A stretch of DNA of 64,000 nt from Deltaproteobacteria bacterium (GCA_016930875.1 JAFGFW010000047.1:1-64000); one strand, 5' to 3'. Counted from the first letter of the stretch, positions 44,703 to 55,164 are shown. Made by a program: numbers and translations. Notes: generated from the letters alone by a model not told the origin.

Positions 44703-46067
44703 TTAGATATCCATATCAGGCAAATCTACCTCTAGTCTCATTTCCTTTTCCTTCACATACTTCGGATTGCAGAAGGGATAATCAAATTTCTTCCACCACT
44801 TAACAATAACCTTGTATACCTCGGGCCTGAAGATAACCTTAGGTGGAAAGACACCCTCTGCGACCATGCCCCTGACAAAACTCCCGCTGAATTTCTCTTT
44901 TTCTTTGTCATGACCACAGCAATCACTGTATGCGATCTCGTTACACACAGGACAATACCAGAATTCTTTCATATTCTGAGGCCGCATCTTCAAACCATAC
45001 GGAACCTCATTAATCGCAGCAGGAAAACCAAAACTGGGTATTCCCACACTCCAGAGTGTCTGTGTGGCATACATATCATAATATTTACCGACAGCCGCAT
45101 GATCTCTTCCGAACATGTGGTGCGTGCACCCCATGTTCTGCCTGATGATCCCGTGCAGCATAGACTCAAGAGGATTTCCATACCTCATGTCCCACAGAGT
45201 AAACGTTACCAGGTGCCGAGACGGCTTGATATAGCCTCCAAGATTAACCGCCTCATGACCTTCAATGATTGCCTCATCCGGATAATCCCCGGGTCTCTTA
45301 ACACCAATGATCGCGTTTACCTGTATGCCGTGACAGGGCTCTATATCCCCCATATAAGCGGCATTCTTCATGAGGAACTCGTGGCCGATATGTGGGACAT
45401 TTCTCGTTTGATGGTTTATGACAGTCCTCCAGCCCCTCCTGGCATATTCCTCCCTGGACTTCTTGGGAGGATACCAGAACCGATCAAAGGGCGGCAAGAA
45501 CGTGGGCTCATTGATGATCCTGAACTTTCCGGCCAAAACCACCGGATTCAAATTTTTGTAAATAACCCAGCCCGGCATCTTCTTGTCAAATGGCTCATTT
45601 ACGACCTCAGGGTTGCCTTCAGGCGTGCCAAAGGTCTTAGTAGCCAGCTCTTCCGGATTGTCAATTCTCCATATTTCATCGATATCAAGGATTGCAAAGG
45701 GCTTTCCCTTAAGCCTCAAGACCAGCCTGTCTCCTACAGTGACACCCAAATTCTTAAAGTCTTCTTCACTGATATCAAAAACCAACGGATAGGGAAAAAC
45801 CCAATCATTTAACAGTCTTCTTTCCTTTAATATCCTTTCGACCTCTGCCTTCTTCATGGACCCTTCAACAGGAGAAAAGAAACCGTAGCAGATGGACATG
45901 ATCTCCCTGTAGACATTCCTTATAGGCACACCATTTTCGTCCAGGGTCGGCTTGATGTCAAAAACAGGACAGCCTTTTGCCAACTTTCTTCCTAACTCAG
46001 GATCTCTCACGACCCTTTCTTCCAGTCTCCCTCCATGAGGCGGGGGCGTTTCTATCAGTAATGACAT
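44703..46067 (-). CDS. sat: Dissimilatory ATP sulfurylase
   Basis: A 454-residue ATP sulfurylase. It has the family's conserved NHQTRNVPHIGHEF (the QTRNP-x-H-x-x-HE site), GRDHAAVGKYYD, and a zinc-binding section (YCPVCNEIAYSDCCGHD) typical of the sulfate-reducer form. It makes APS and pyrophosphate from ATP and sulfate, feeding AprBA. The ATG at 46067 has AAGGAGGT upstream; a frame to 46085 has no better start. A long leader (about 270 bases) precedes it. Confidence 0.96.
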   Translation of the reverse strand: MSLLIETPPPHGGRLEERVVRDPELGRKLAKGCPVFDIKPTLDENGVPIRNVYREIMSICYGFFSPVEGSMKKAEVERILKERRLLNDWVFPYPLVFDISEEDFKNLGVTVGDRLVLRLKGKPFAILDIDEIWRIDNPEELATKTFGTPEGNPEVVNEPFDKKMPGWVIYKNLNPVVLAGKFRIINEPTFLPPFDRFWYPPKKSREEYARRGWRTVINHQTRNVPHIGHEFLMKNAAYMGDIEPCHGIQVNAIIGVKRPGDYPDEAIIEGHEAVNLGGYIKPSRHLVTFTLWDMRYGNPLESMLHGIIRQNMGCTHHMFGRDHAAVGKYYDMYATQTLWSVGIPSFGFPAAINEVPYGLKMRPQNMKEFWYCPVCNEIAYSDCCGHDKEKEKFSGSFVRGMVAEGVFPPKVIFRPEVYKVIVKWWKKFDYPFCNPKYVKEKEMRLEVDLPDMDI

Positions 46068-46338
46068 CGCATACCTCCTTATCAATAAACCTGAAAACCA
46101 AAAAACTTCAAAATATCCTTCATCCTAAAGTCACATGCTGGGGATAAGAACCAGGCTCCCCGACCTGTGTGCTCTCCGTTTCCAGGGCCTCCCCTCCTTT
46201 CCTGTCGTAGTCTCGTATTCATGAAATTTCCTTTCATACAGGGTAAATGAGTTTGCTTTTGTCCGGGGTCAATCACACCTCTTGACGCCAAGAGGACTGG
46301 CAAGCAAACGCCACATGATCCGAAAAAATAGTGCATTT

Positions 46339-46367
46339 CTATTAGTACAAATACCCTCTGTTGTCAA
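46339..46367 (-). promoter_or_regulatory. Probable sigma-70 promoter of sat
   Basis: On the minus strand TTGACA (46367-46362) is followed after exactly 17 bases by TAATAG (46344-46339). Transcription would start near 46330, leaving a leader of about 260 bases before sat that holds no convincing gene. Confidence 0.55.
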
Positions 46368-46417
46368 GGGAGAAAACTCCTGTCAAATCCTTGACATCCT
46401 GCGCGATAAAGGCTTGC

Positions 46418-47398
46418 TTACATCTTCCGCGTGAGCACATAATCGGCCAGGTCTTCAAGGAGGGCTCGGGTCTTTGAGGCCTCAAATATGCCAAGACATC
46501 TTTTTGCTCTGTCAACGTGCTCCCCGGCTTGCTTCCTGGCATAGGCGATACCGCCGTACTTACTGACAAGGTCCAGGATGGTGTCAAAGTCCTCGCTCTT
46601 GAATTCCTCATCTAGGATAATAGTCTCCATTGTGTGGCGGTCCTCCTTGGCGGCACGATTTAAGGCGTGAATGAGAGGCAGGGTCAATTTTCCCTCCCTC
46701 AGATCTGCCCCTGTTGCCTTTCCGAGGACGTTGCTGTCTGCCGTGTAGTCGAGCAGGTCATCAACCAGTTGAAATGCGCTTCCAAGGCAATGCCCGTATT
46801 GGGCCAGGGCATCTACCTTATCCGCAGGGGCGCCTGCCAGCAAGGCCCCTGACTGACACGCAGCCTGAATTAGACAGGCAGTCTTGCGCTTGATCACTTC
46901 CATGTATTGCCCTTCGTCCAGGGCTACATCTCGCCGGTGCAAGAGCTGGTGAATTTCGCCTTCCGACATTTCGGCCGTGGCATGGGCAAGGATGTTAATT
47001 ATGGCGATCTGATCCGTCTTGGCTGCAATGGCAATGGAACGGGCGAGCAAGAAGTCTCCCACAAGGACTGTAGCTGGGTTTCCCCAGATTGAGTGGGCTA
47101 CCGGATTACCCCGGCGAACCTCAGCCCCATCCACCAGATCATCGTGAAGCAAGGTGGCAGCGTGCAGGTATTCAAACACGACGGACAGGGTTTTGTCATA
47201 ATTTCCTTTGTATCCGCAGAGTCGTGCTGAGAGTACCATGAGGACTGGACGGAGCCTTTTGCCGCCGCTAAACATTATGTACTTGGCCACGTGAGAAACA
47301 AGGGGAAGATAAGGCTGGAGGTTTTCCGCAAGGGCCTTCTCGATTCCCACCAGGTCCTGTGAAATGGCCTCCAGTATCCGTTCTTTCAGCCCGGTCAT
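46418..47398 (-). CDS. Trans-polyprenyl diphosphate synthase (octaprenyl type)
   Basis: A 326-residue prenyl synthase with both Asp-rich motifs (LLHDDLVDGAEVRRG and QLVDDLLDYTAD) and the conserved GGKRLRP near residue 45. It makes the long isoprenoid side chain of menaquinone, the quinone that QmoABC uses; IspB-like is the best fit. Its start overlaps the rimO stop by four bases. Confidence 0.9.
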   Translation of the reverse strand: MTGLKERILEAISQDLVGIEKALAENLQPYLPLVSHVAKYIMFSGGKRLRPVLMVLSARLCGYKGNYDKTLSVVFEYLHAATLLHDDLVDGAEVRRGNPVAHSIWGNPATVLVGDFLLARSIAIAAKTDQIAIINILAHATAEMSEGEIHQLLHRRDVALDEGQYMEVIKRKTACLIQAACQSGALLAGAPADKVDALAQYGHCLGSAFQLVDDLLDYTADSNVLGKATGADLREGKLTLPLIHALNRAAKEDRHTMETIILDEEFKSEDFDTILDLVSKYGGIAYARKQAGEHVDRAKRCLGIFEASKTRALLEDLADYVLTRKM

Positions 47399-48720
47399 AC
47401 CGTGTCTCCTGTCAGGTCATAGTTGTGGGCTTCGGTGATCCGCACTTTCACAAAGCTACCCGGCTCTGCCCCGCCCTGATTGATGCGGATGACGCCATCT
47501 ACATCAGGCGCCTGAAAGGCGGCCCTTGCGATCATTTGACCTTGGCTGGTTTCGGCAGCCCGCTCCACGACCACCTGGAGGGTTTTGCCTACATATTTCT
47601 GGTTGTTTTCCCTGGAAAGAGCAGCCTGGAGCGTCATGAGACGGTCAAGACGTTCTTGCTTCACTTGCTCCGCCACATGATTTCTTAAGTTGTACGACGG
47701 GATGTCTTCTTCATTGGAATACATGAACGTTCCCAGGTGGTCAAACCTGACCTTTTCAATGAAGTCCAACATGCATTCAAAATCATGCTCTGTTTCACCC
47801 GGAAATCCTACGATGAGCGTGGTGCGCAGCACAGCGCCAGGCGCCTTGTCACGTATGCGCTCAAAGAGCTTGAGGATTTCCGCACTGTTGTGGCGACGCC
47901 CCATGTTTTTGAGAATCGGCTCGCTTATGTGCTGGACCGGGATATCAAAATATGAACAGAGATTATTGTGCGTGCCGATTGTCTCTATGAGTGAATCAGT
48001 TATGAAATCCGGGTGGCCATAAAGGACCCGCACCCATGCTAACCCGGAGATTTCCGCCAACTTCGTCAGGAGGTGTTCCAGGCCGTAACCGCGGTCCAGG
48101 TCTTGGCCGTAAGCCGTGGTGTTTTGAGCCACCAATATCAATTCCTCAACCCCGGTCTTGGCAAGGATTGTCGCCTCAGATAGCACTTTTTCCATGGGAC
48201 GACTTCTGAGTGGTCCTCTGAGCTTTGGAATAATGCAGTAGGTGCAACGGCCAGAGCATCCCTCTGCAATCTTCAGATAAGCGGTATGGGGCGACGTGGT
48301 GCGTAACCTGGGGACATTTTCGTTAAGGTCCGAACCATTACACGGATGGGGCAACAGGACGCACGTCCCATCTAATGAACCCCGGACAGCGTCAATGATC
48401 AGGTGAAAGGCCCCTGTTCCAAGAAAGGCATCTACTTCCGGAAGCGCCTTGGCCAAGTTTGCGCCATAACGTTCCGGGAGGCAACCCACAACAACGAGTT
48501 TCCTGCCCACAGCCTGCTTTTTCCATTGCGCCATCTCAAGAATAGTGTCGATCGATTCATCCACGGCAGGGCGTATAAAGCTGCAGGTATTTACCACGAC
48601 GCAGTCAGACTCTGACTCCTCGGAGGTAATGGTGCAGCCTGCCTGAAGTAGGCGGCCCAGCATGATTTCCGTGTCCACCAAATTCCTCGGACAGCCAAGA
48701 CTGATGAAATGTATTTTCAT
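47395..48720 (-). CDS. rimO: Ribosomal protein S12 methylthiotransferase RimO
   Basis: A 441-residue radical SAM methylthiotransferase: an N-terminal MTTase domain ([25 protein letters not shown]) with three cluster cysteines, the radical SAM motif [11 protein letters not shown], and a C-terminal TRAM domain. The RimO type is shown by the SLGCxKN/RNLVDTE form. It modifies Asp of S12. It is upstream of, and overlaps, the polyprenyl synthase. Confidence 0.92.
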   Translation of the reverse strand: MKIHFISLGCPRNLVDTEIMLGRLLQAGCTITSEESESDCVVVNTCSFIRPAVDESIDTILEMAQWKKQAVGRKLVVVGCLPERYGANLAKALPEVDAFLGTGAFHLIIDAVRGSLDGTCVLLPHPCNGSDLNENVPRLRTTSPHTAYLKIAEGCSGRCTYCIIPKLRGPLRSRPMEKVLSEATILAKTGVEELILVAQNTTAYGQDLDRGYGLEHLLTKLAEISGLAWVRVLYGHPDFITDSLIETIGTHNNLCSYFDIPVQHISEPILKNMGRRHNSAEILKLFERIRDKAPGAVLRTTLIVGFPGETEHDFECMLDFIEKVRFDHLGTFMYSNEEDIPSYNLRNHVAEQVKQERLDRLMTLQAALSRENNQKYVGKTLQVVVERAAETSQGQMIARAAFQAPDVDGVIRINQGGAEPGSFVKVRITEAHNYDLTGDTV

Positions 48721-48771
48721 TCAATGCAGGACGTGTTGAATTCAAATCCCTTCTCACATATCACCTGGCTG

Positions 48772-48809
48772 AAAAACAAAGAGCAAGGCACTTATTCGCC
48801 CTGCTCTTA
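48772..48809 (-). terminator. Probable terminator of etfBA
   Basis: On the minus strand AGAGCAGGG/CCTTGCTCT forms a stem with a 10-base loop, followed by TTGTTTTT. It lies about 70 bases after the etfA stop. Confidence 0.6.
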
Positions 48810-48878
48810 TTGCCATTGTACTGAACTTAAGGATATGCCAAATGGTAACTGGCATCAGACATCCGCTATCAGGTCATT

Positions 48879-49847
48879 TTATCCCTTAAGCTTTTCTACC
48901 TCGGCTGTTATGGCAGGCACGACCTTGAAGAGATCATCCACAATGCCAAAATCAGCCTTCTTGAAGATGGGCGCCTCAGCGTCCTTGTTGATGGCTACAA
49001 CATACTTTGATGATCCCATGCCGGCAAGGTGTTGTATAGCACCTGAGATGCCACAAGCAATGTAGAGGTTTGGCGACACGACCTTCCCGGTCTGTCCTAC
49101 CTGATCGGAATGAGGTCGCCAGCCTTCATCTACCGCAGATCTTGACGCCCCGACAGCCCCGCCTAGAAGCCGGGCCAGTTTTTCCAAAACACTGAAGTCG
49201 GGCCCTGCCATTCCGCGTCCGCCTGAGACAACGATATCGGCCTCGGTTAGATCGACCTGGGCGGCAGCCTCCACCTTTTTTTCCAGAACTCTTGTCTTGC
49301 CCACGCCGGGATTGACCGGAATGCTCTCCACATCTGCGGTCTTTTTCGCATCAATGATTTCCATCACGTTCGGGCGTATGGACGCCATCTGTGGTGTCCC
49401 CTCAATGGCAACCTCGGCCAAAACCTTGCCCCCAAAGATCGGACGTGTGGCGATGAGTGTTTCTCCGTCAACTTTTAGGGCAATGCAATCCATGGCAAGA
49501 CCGGCATCGAGCCGCGCAGCCAGCCGTGCGGAGAGATCTTTGCCCTGGGTTGAGGCCCCCAGTAACAAGATCTTCGGATCTTTGTCCTTCACAATATCGC
49601 AAAGTACGTTCGTATAGATATCTGTAGTGTAGTCAGCCAGTGCCGGATCATCTCCTGCCAGGATCTTCTCTGCCCCGTGCTTGGCCAGCTCCGCTGCAAT
49701 TCCCTCCACGCCGGAACCCAGAACTACTGCTGTGAGCGGTTCTCCAAGGACGTCAGCCAGCCGGCTGCCTTCACTGACGACCTCATAGGCAATCTTTCTC
49801 AAGCCACCATCAACCTGTTCTGCCAGTACCAAAACACCCTCTGCCAT
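48879..49847 (-). CDS. etfA: Electron transfer flavoprotein alpha subunit
   Basis: A 322-residue EtfA/FixB. The C-terminal FAD domain is clear: [60 protein letters not shown]. Etf moves electrons between acyl-CoA dehydrogenases and quinone or other acceptors; no dehydrogenase lies nearby. Second gene of etfBA. Confidence 0.92.
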   Translation of the reverse strand: MAEGVLVLAEQVDGGLRKIAYEVVSEGSRLADVLGEPLTAVVLGSGVEGIAAELAKHGAEKILAGDDPALADYTTDIYTNVLCDIVKDKDPKILLLGASTQGKDLSARLAARLDAGLAMDCIALKVDGETLIATRPIFGGKVLAEVAIEGTPQMASIRPNVMEIIDAKKTADVESIPVNPGVGKTRVLEKKVEAAAQVDLTEADIVVSGGRGMAGPDFSVLEKLARLLGGAVGASRSAVDEGWRPHSDQVGQTGKVVSPNLYIACGISGAIQHLAGMGSSKYVVAINKDAEAPIFKKADFGIVDDLFKVVPAITAEVEKLKG

Positions 49848-49897
49848 ATCAGTCTCTCCTCTTTTTGTTTTGCGATCCCACGACCGTTGTGGGGGCT

Positions 49898-50689
49898 CTA
49901 AATGACTTTCGCCTCTTCTCGTAGCAATCTCACGAGTTCACCGGCCACTTCCTCAACAGTCTCTCCCTCAATAATCCTGCCTGGGGCCCTCTCCGGCGGG
50001 AACGAGAGCGTCCTAACTCTACATCTGGCCGCAGCCGGGCCCACCTCACTCGAGTCTAAACCGATGTCAGCCAGTGTCTTTTTTCCCAGGGGCTTTTTCT
50101 TTGCCTTCATGATCCCCGGAAGGGAGGCATATCTTGGCTCATTGAGACCTCTTTGAGTGGTAAAAAGCGCCGGCAATTCAGCCTCAATAACCACTGTCCC
50201 TCCCTCAACGGTTCGTTCGCACCTGATATTTCCGTCACTGATCTCTTGCTTGAACACCATGGACACCTGAGGGATGTCAAGAAACTCCGCTACGGCTGCC
50301 GGCACCAGGTAACCATCATCATCCACTGCGCGCTGGCCTGCTATGATGATGTCATAAGGGATGTCTTTTAAAGCTGTGGCAAGGACCTTAGCTGTTCCTA
50401 GGCCGTCGGCTCCCTCAAGCGCCGGATCATTGATAAGCACTCCTTCATCGGCGCCCATGGCAAGGGCGGTTCGGATAGCCTCGACTGCTCTCTCTGGTCC
50501 TGCAGTAAGGATTGTGACTCTGCCCCCCCCTTGGTTCTCTCTGATTCTCAGGGCTTCTTCAACGGCAAATTCATCGTAAGGGTTAATGACCCATTTCACA
50601 TCCTCTGTCTTAACGGTAGTTTTGTCTTCCCCAATCTGGATCGCAGTCTCAGTATCAGGAACTTGTTTCAATAAAACAACGACTTCCAC
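49898..50689 (-). CDS. etfB: Electron transfer flavoprotein beta subunit
   Basis: A 263-residue EtfB/FixA: VVLLKQVPDTETAIQI at the start, NPYDEFAVEEALR, and the AMP-site region DGYLVPAAVAEFLDIPQ. I chose a GTG start at 50689 that has AGGAG seven bases upstream and begins at the conserved first strand; a frame to 50752 adds a non-homologous 21 residues. Followed by etfA after 50 bases. Confidence 0.92.
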   Translation of the reverse strand: MEVVVLLKQVPDTETAIQIGEDKTTVKTEDVKWVINPYDEFAVEEALRIRENQGGGRVTILTAGPERAVEAIRTALAMGADEGVLINDPALEGADGLGTAKVLATALKDIPYDIIIAGQRAVDDDGYLVPAAVAEFLDIPQVSMVFKQEISDGNIRCERTVEGGTVVIEAELPALFTTQRGLNEPRYASLPGIMKAKKKPLGKKTLADIGLDSSEVGPAAARCRVRTLSFPPERAPGRIIEGETVEEVAGELVRLLREEAKVI

Positions 50690-50965
50690 TCTCCAACTCC
50701 TTTCTAGAACGTCAACAAGCAAAATCCAGCCCTCATGAGCCGTGTTGCACATTCATGGCGCAACCAATCTCCGAGGACAAAGTCTGCCGCACCATATGGC
50801 AAAAAACCAAAGAAATGTCAAGATCTTCAACGCCTGGGCTTGTGAGGGCTAATCTCCCATACTCATGTTATTCCCTTGACAATATCAAGACCTCAATTAT
50901 ATTTAAAACATAGGGTTTTTACAATTTCCGACTTCTTTTTTTGCAAAGAGCAACATCATAATATT

Positions 50966-51895
50966 ATGGCAGAAACCGATTATTATAAAATCCTGGGTGT
51001 GGACAGGAAGGCAAGCGAGGGTGAGGTCAAGAAGGCCTATCGCAAACTGGCCATGAAGTATCATCCTGACCGCACTAAAGGGGATAAGTTGGCTGAGGAA
51101 ACGTTCAAGAAGGTCAGTGAGGCGTATGCAGTACTGAGTGACAAGGAAAAACGCAAGCAATATGACGCCGTTGGCGTTTCCGGCTTTCGCCAGCGATATT
51201 CCCAGGAAGACATTTTCAGTAGCTTCAATTTTGGAGACATTTTCAGGGAATTCGGCTTTGACGATAGCGCTTTTGGGAATGTATTCACGGGTGGGAGGCG
51301 ATGTCGGAAGGCCAGCTTTGACTTTGGCGGAGATCCGTTTACGGCCTACACATCACCGCAGAGGGCCCCGGCAAAAGGGGCCGATCTGGTATACGAACTG
51401 CCTTTGACCCTCCAAGAAGTACTCAATGGCGCTACCAAAACTGTAGCTCAGGGGCAAGTTGGAGCACATAAAAAAATCATCGTAAAGATCCCCAAGGGGA
51501 TGGTGACGGGGAAGAAACTGCGTTTGGCCGGCAAGGGGCAGCCTGGGGCCTTTGGTGGACCGCCGGGAGATTTCTACATCCAGGCCAAGGTGGTGGATGA
51601 CCCAGTCTTCAAACATGTGGGCCACGACCTTTATATCGATCAAGAGATAAGGCTGACCGATGCATTGTTGGGGACAAGAGTTGAGATTCCAACTCTTGAC
51701 GGAAAGCACCTTAATCTAAAAATACCTCCACGTACTCAACACAACACCAAGATGCGTCTGAAGGGATTCGGCCTCCCTATAATGAAAAAGGGGCTAAAGG
51801 GGGATCTTTATGCCCGGGTCTTGGTCAAGATTCCCAAACGTTTGAGCAAGAAACAGAAGGCTTTGATCGAGGAGTTGGCAGAGACCGGGCTTTGA
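50966..51895 (+). CDS. DnaJ-like co-chaperone without zinc finger (CbpA-type)
   Basis: A 309-residue J-protein: J domain (about 1-70) with HPD in [10 protein letters not shown], a Gly/Phe-rich linker with one odd GGRRCRK stretch, then two CTD domains with no CxxCxGxG zinc repeats. That is the class B/CbpA layout. It stimulates DnaK. Starts at the ATG before [11 protein letters not shown]. Ten bases separate it from hpt. Confidence 0.88.
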   Translation: MAETDYYKILGVDRKASEGEVKKAYRKLAMKYHPDRTKGDKLAEETFKKVSEAYAVLSDKEKRKQYDAVGVSGFRQRYSQEDIFSSFNFGDIFREFGFDDSAFGNVFTGGRRCRKASFDFGGDPFTAYTSPQRAPAKGADLVYELPLTLQEVLNGATKTVAQGQVGAHKKIIVKIPKGMVTGKKLRLAGKGQPGAFGGPPGDFYIQAKVVDDPVFKHVGHDLYIDQEIRLTDALLGTRVEIPTLDGKHLNLKIPPRTQHNTKMRLKGFGLPIMKKGLKGDLYARVLVKIPKRLSKKQKALIEELAETGL

Positions 51896-51904
51896 GGTTA
51901 GCTT

Positions 51905-52426
51905 ATGCCGCCAGAATTGATTCCAGTCCTGTCCAAGGCTGAAATCGAGAAAAAGACCAAAATCCTCGCAAATCGCATTTCCGAAGATTATGATGGAAAG
52001 GAAGTTGTACTCATCGGCATCCTTAAAGGCGCTTTCATCTTCCTGGCCGATTTGGTCCGTGAGCTTACCATCCCTGTTCAGATAGACTTTGCCCGTTTGG
52101 CCAGTTACGGCTCCGACACATCATCTTCCGGGCAAATCCGAATAACAAAGGAAATTGAAACGGACATAAGGGGTCGACATGTCATCGTGGTTGAGGACAT
52201 AGTGGATTCTGGCCTGACTATTGCATACATTTTGGACTATCTCAAGCAATTCCATCCCGAGTCTGTCAAGGTTTGTGCCCTTATTGATAAGGTTGAACGT
52301 CGGGAGGTGCAAATTCCGATTGACTATGCAGGGTATGTGGTGGATGCTGGATTTTTGGTGGGATACGGGCTGGATTTTGATGAGAAATATCGCAATCTGC
52401 CGGAAATCTACCATTTGATACTGTGA
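51905..52426 (+). CDS. hpt: Hypoxanthine phosphoribosyltransferase
   Basis: A 173-residue type I PRTase: the PRPP loop VIVVEDIVDSGLT (EDIVDTG form), the GILKGAFIFLADL first loop, and VVDAGFLVGYGLDFDEKYRNLPEI at the C-terminus. It salvages hypoxanthine and guanine. Part of a close-packed row with the J-protein and the following zinc-ribbon gene. Confidence 0.92.
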   Translation: MPPELIPVLSKAEIEKKTKILANRISEDYDGKEVVLIGILKGAFIFLADLVRELTIPVQIDFARLASYGSDTSSSGQIRITKEIETDIRGRHVIVVEDIVDSGLTIAYILDYLKQFHPESVKVCALIDKVERREVQIPIDYAGYVVDAGFLVGYGLDFDEKYRNLPEIYHLIL

Positions 52427-52442
52427 GGGAAAGGAGCCCACA

Positions 52443-53819
52443 ATGGTCATAACCTGTGAAAATTGTGAGTCCAAGTTTAGGCTGGACGAAAGCCTTGTCA
52501 AGGAATCAGGTTCCAAAGTCAGATGCTCCAACTGTCAGCACATATTCACGGCCTACAAGACTTCCGCGGCCGAGGAGATCAGCCCAACTCTTGACCTCCA
52601 AGAGGAAGATCCAGCGCAACCCGATGAATCCTCTGAAGAGCCCCTTGATTTTGATCTGTTTGGGTCAGAAGAGGGACAGGATGAAGAGGGGTTCTCGCTC
52701 GAGGATTTCGGGTTCGAAGAAGAGTCCGCAGAACAAAAGGCTTCTGAAGAAATATCTGTAAGTGAGGAGGAGATCACTGCGGGAGATCTTGGTTTTGAGG
52801 AAGCGCCTGAACCAACGCCAGAGCCGGTTTCTGAGGAAAAAGGGGAGCAGGAGATCGATCTTGATGGCCTTAGCCTGGAAGAAGGAACTCCATCTGAAGG
52901 CGTTCCTCCGGTAGCAGAACAGGCTGAAGAAGAAAAGATCAAAGCCGGAGAGGAGATCTCTTTTGAAGATTTCAGTCTGGAGGAAGAACCTGTTGCCGAA
53001 GGAGTACCGGAACCGACCGAAGAATTGACTCTGGAGGATGAGCCTGAAGAAGAAATTTCCTTTGAAGACCTGAGTGTGGAGGAAGTCGAGGTCGAAGAGG
53101 AGCTTACTGAAGAGGGGCCTGCCGAGGAAGAGACAGCAGAGATACCGAAAGATGCCGGCGTGCCGTTGCCTGAAGGTTTGCCTATTGCTTCCGTGGAGGA
53201 AGGCGAAGAGACGGAAGAAGGTATTCAAGATGAAATTCCGCCTCCACCAATAGTTGAACAGCTCCCGGAGAAAAGACGTATCAGCATGCCCTTTATGGTG
53301 ATGTTGATCATTGTCCTCGTAGGAGGGGGGGCTTATGCTGCATACACGATTTTAAAGAGCCAGAATATAGAAATACCTTTTCTGGAATCTTTGGCAGGCG
53401 CCGGCAAATCCGAGACGATTGATCTTGGAAACATGCATATAAGCTTGCTTGAGAATCTGATTGCCGGTGAATTCGTTGAGAGCAAATCGGCTGGACGCCT
53501 TTTCGTGGTCAAGGGTAAGATTAGAAGTAATTATCCTGAAACACGCAACTTCATAAGGTTGAAAGGTGTCATCTACTTGAAGGACGGCAAGATAGCGCAA
53601 GATCGTATTGTTTATTGCGGCAACGTCTTATCGGATACTGACTTGCAAAGCCTGGACAGACAGACCATCAACAAGAGATTGGGTAACAGATTCGGTCAGA
53701 ACAAGTTGAACTTCAGGGTGCCTAATGGCAAAGTCCTTCCCTTCATGGTTGTATTTTTTGATTTGCCTGAAGAGTTAGGTGAGTTCAGCGTGGAGGTAGT
53801 AGGTTCTATTCCGGCATAA
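52443..53819 (+). CDS. MJ0042 zinc-finger/DUF3426 membrane protein with acidic repeats
   Basis: A 458-residue protein. N-terminal zinc ribbon (CENCESKFRL, RCSNCQHIF; MJ0042 type), a long Glu-rich low-complexity centre (about 45-275) with recurring ISFEDFSLEE-like units, one membrane helix (about 285-305), and a C-terminal DUF3426 domain outside (FVVKGKIRSNYPETRNFIRL). The function is unknown; the fold is common in deltaproteobacteria. Follows hpt by 16 bases. Confidence 0.8.
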   Translation: MVITCENCESKFRLDESLVKESGSKVRCSNCQHIFTAYKTSAAEEISPTLDLQEEDPAQPDESSEEPLDFDLFGSEEGQDEEGFSLEDFGFEEESAEQKASEEISVSEEEITAGDLGFEEAPEPTPEPVSEEKGEQEIDLDGLSLEEGTPSEGVPPVAEQAEEEKIKAGEEISFEDFSLEEEPVAEGVPEPTEELTLEDEPEEEISFEDLSVEEVEVEEELTEEGPAEEETAEIPKDAGVPLPEGLPIASVEEGEETEEGIQDEIPPPPIVEQLPEKRRISMPFMVMLIIVLVGGGAYAAYTILKSQNIEIPFLESLAGAGKSETIDLGNMHISLLENLIAGEFVESKSAGRLFVVKGKIRSNYPETRNFIRLKGVIYLKDGKIAQDRIVYCGNVLSDTDLQSLDRQTINKRLGNRFGQNKLNFRVPNGKVLPFMVVFFDLPEELGEFSVEVVGSIPA

Positions 53820-54128
53820 TGGACGTCTCGCAGCCCCTGCTGCTTTGGGAAAAGGAACCGCTTCTTGTTGTTGGTGTCCCACAGCATGGGCATCATGCCC
53901 TTGGGGCTCAGAGCAAATGGCTGGATGCCTCTGTTCGGCGTTTTTCCCTGTTCCAAGTCGTGAGCCGTCTCCCGTCTTATGGTTTAAGATTCCGATTATG
54001 CCGCGCTTGGCGGCAGATTCACACTCCCCGCAGTTTCCATATCTAGAGCAAGCGCAATATGCCAAAAGATTTGTTGAATTTTTTACAATACCTCTATATC
54101 TATATTATAGAATAAGCGGAGTCTTGCT
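53820..54128. other. Stretch between genes with a possible remnant frame
   Basis: No complete gene is visible. On the minus strand a frame near 53830-53950 reads GIQPFALSPKGMMPMLWDTN, which looks more protein-like than chance, but it has no start or end that fits. It might be a decayed gene. Confidence 0.3.
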
Positions 54129-55133
54129 TTGAACCGTACATCCCACCTTATGATTGGCATTTTGCTTTTAGTTCTGATGCTTTTGGGCGGCACCTTCGGA
54201 TACATGTTGATAGAAGGCTGGCCACTCATCGACTCCCTTTACATGACAGTAATCACCCTGGCCACCGTGGGATACGGCGAAGTTCAAGAGGTTTCTATAC
54301 CGGGACGGATCTTCACAATGGTCCTGATTTTTCTGGGAGTGGGTTTTGTCTTCTATTTTGCGGGCAGCATGATTCAGTTCATGATGGAGGGTCGTATCAG
54401 GGAGATTATGGGGAGGCGAAAATTGGGAAAAGATATTCGAGCACAAAAGGATCACTACATTGTTTGCGGCTACGGTCGTGTTGGAAGAAGTATCTGCGAT
54501 GAGCTTGTTACTTCAAAACATATTGGCGTCATTGTTATAGAGCGAGACCTTGCTAGAATTGCAAAACTCGAGGATCGTAAGATACTCCATGTGCCTGGTG
54601 AGGCGACTGATGAAGAGAATCTCATCAAGGCGGGAGTCGAAAGGGCACGGGGACTGGTGGCCGCACTGAAAACTGACAGCGACAATGTTTATGTTATCCT
54701 GGCTGCCAGACAGCTCAATCCGGATCTTTTCATCATAGCGCGGGCCGGGGAGAGAAAATCAGAAAAGACGTTGATCGCGGGCGGCGCCGACAAAGTGGTC
54801 TCCCCCTATGTCATGGGCGGCCACCGAATTGCCCAAATGATAGCCCGCCCAACAGTCACCGACTTCCTGGAACTCACCCTGATGGACAAGAGTCGCGACA
54901 TTCAGATGGAAGAGATACCGGTACACCCCTCGTCAAAATTGATCAACGTGGCTTTGCAAGACTCAGGGATCCGCACGGACTTCAATCTGATCATTGTGGC
55001 CATCGGGAAGCCTGGAGGGGAGATGTTATTTAACCCCTCCTCTGAGAGCAAACTCCAGGGCGGCGACACAGTAGTGGCAATTGGGGAGAAAAAGAATCTG
55101 GAAGGCCTTGAGCACGTATTGAATTCGAGGTAA
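54129..55133 (+). CDS. Potassium channel with RCK (TrkA-N/TrkA-C) domains
   Basis: A 334-residue protein. TM1 is about 8-28, a pore helix and the K+ filter TVGYGE follow near 44-50, and TM2 is about 60-82. The RCK domain begins at HYIVCGYGRVGRSICDEL (Rossmann NAD loop) and ends in a TrkA-C domain. This two-helix plus RCK layout is that of MthK/Kch-like channels gated by ions or nucleotides. The TTG at 54129 has GCGGAG upstream; an ATG at 54150 is possible. Confidence 0.88.
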   Translation: MNRTSHLMIGILLLVLMLLGGTFGYMLIEGWPLIDSLYMTVITLATVGYGEVQEVSIPGRIFTMVLIFLGVGFVFYFAGSMIQFMMEGRIREIMGRRKLGKDIRAQKDHYIVCGYGRVGRSICDELVTSKHIGVIVIERDLARIAKLEDRKILHVPGEATDEENLIKAGVERARGLVAALKTDSDNVYVILAARQLNPDLFIIARAGERKSEKTLIAGGADKVVSPYVMGGHRIAQMIARPTVTDFLELTLMDKSRDIQMEEIPVHPSSKLINVALQDSGIRTDFNLIIVAIGKPGGEMLFNPSSESKLQGGDTVVAIGEKKNLEGLEHVLNSR

Positions 55134-55164
55134 CTCAGGGCGGCGCGGTGGCCGTAAACGCGCG

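Noticed and set aside
46082-46336. 84-codon frame between sat and its promoter
   Set aside because: Low-complexity composition and it ends 15 bases before sat; reported only as a possible leader, not a gene.
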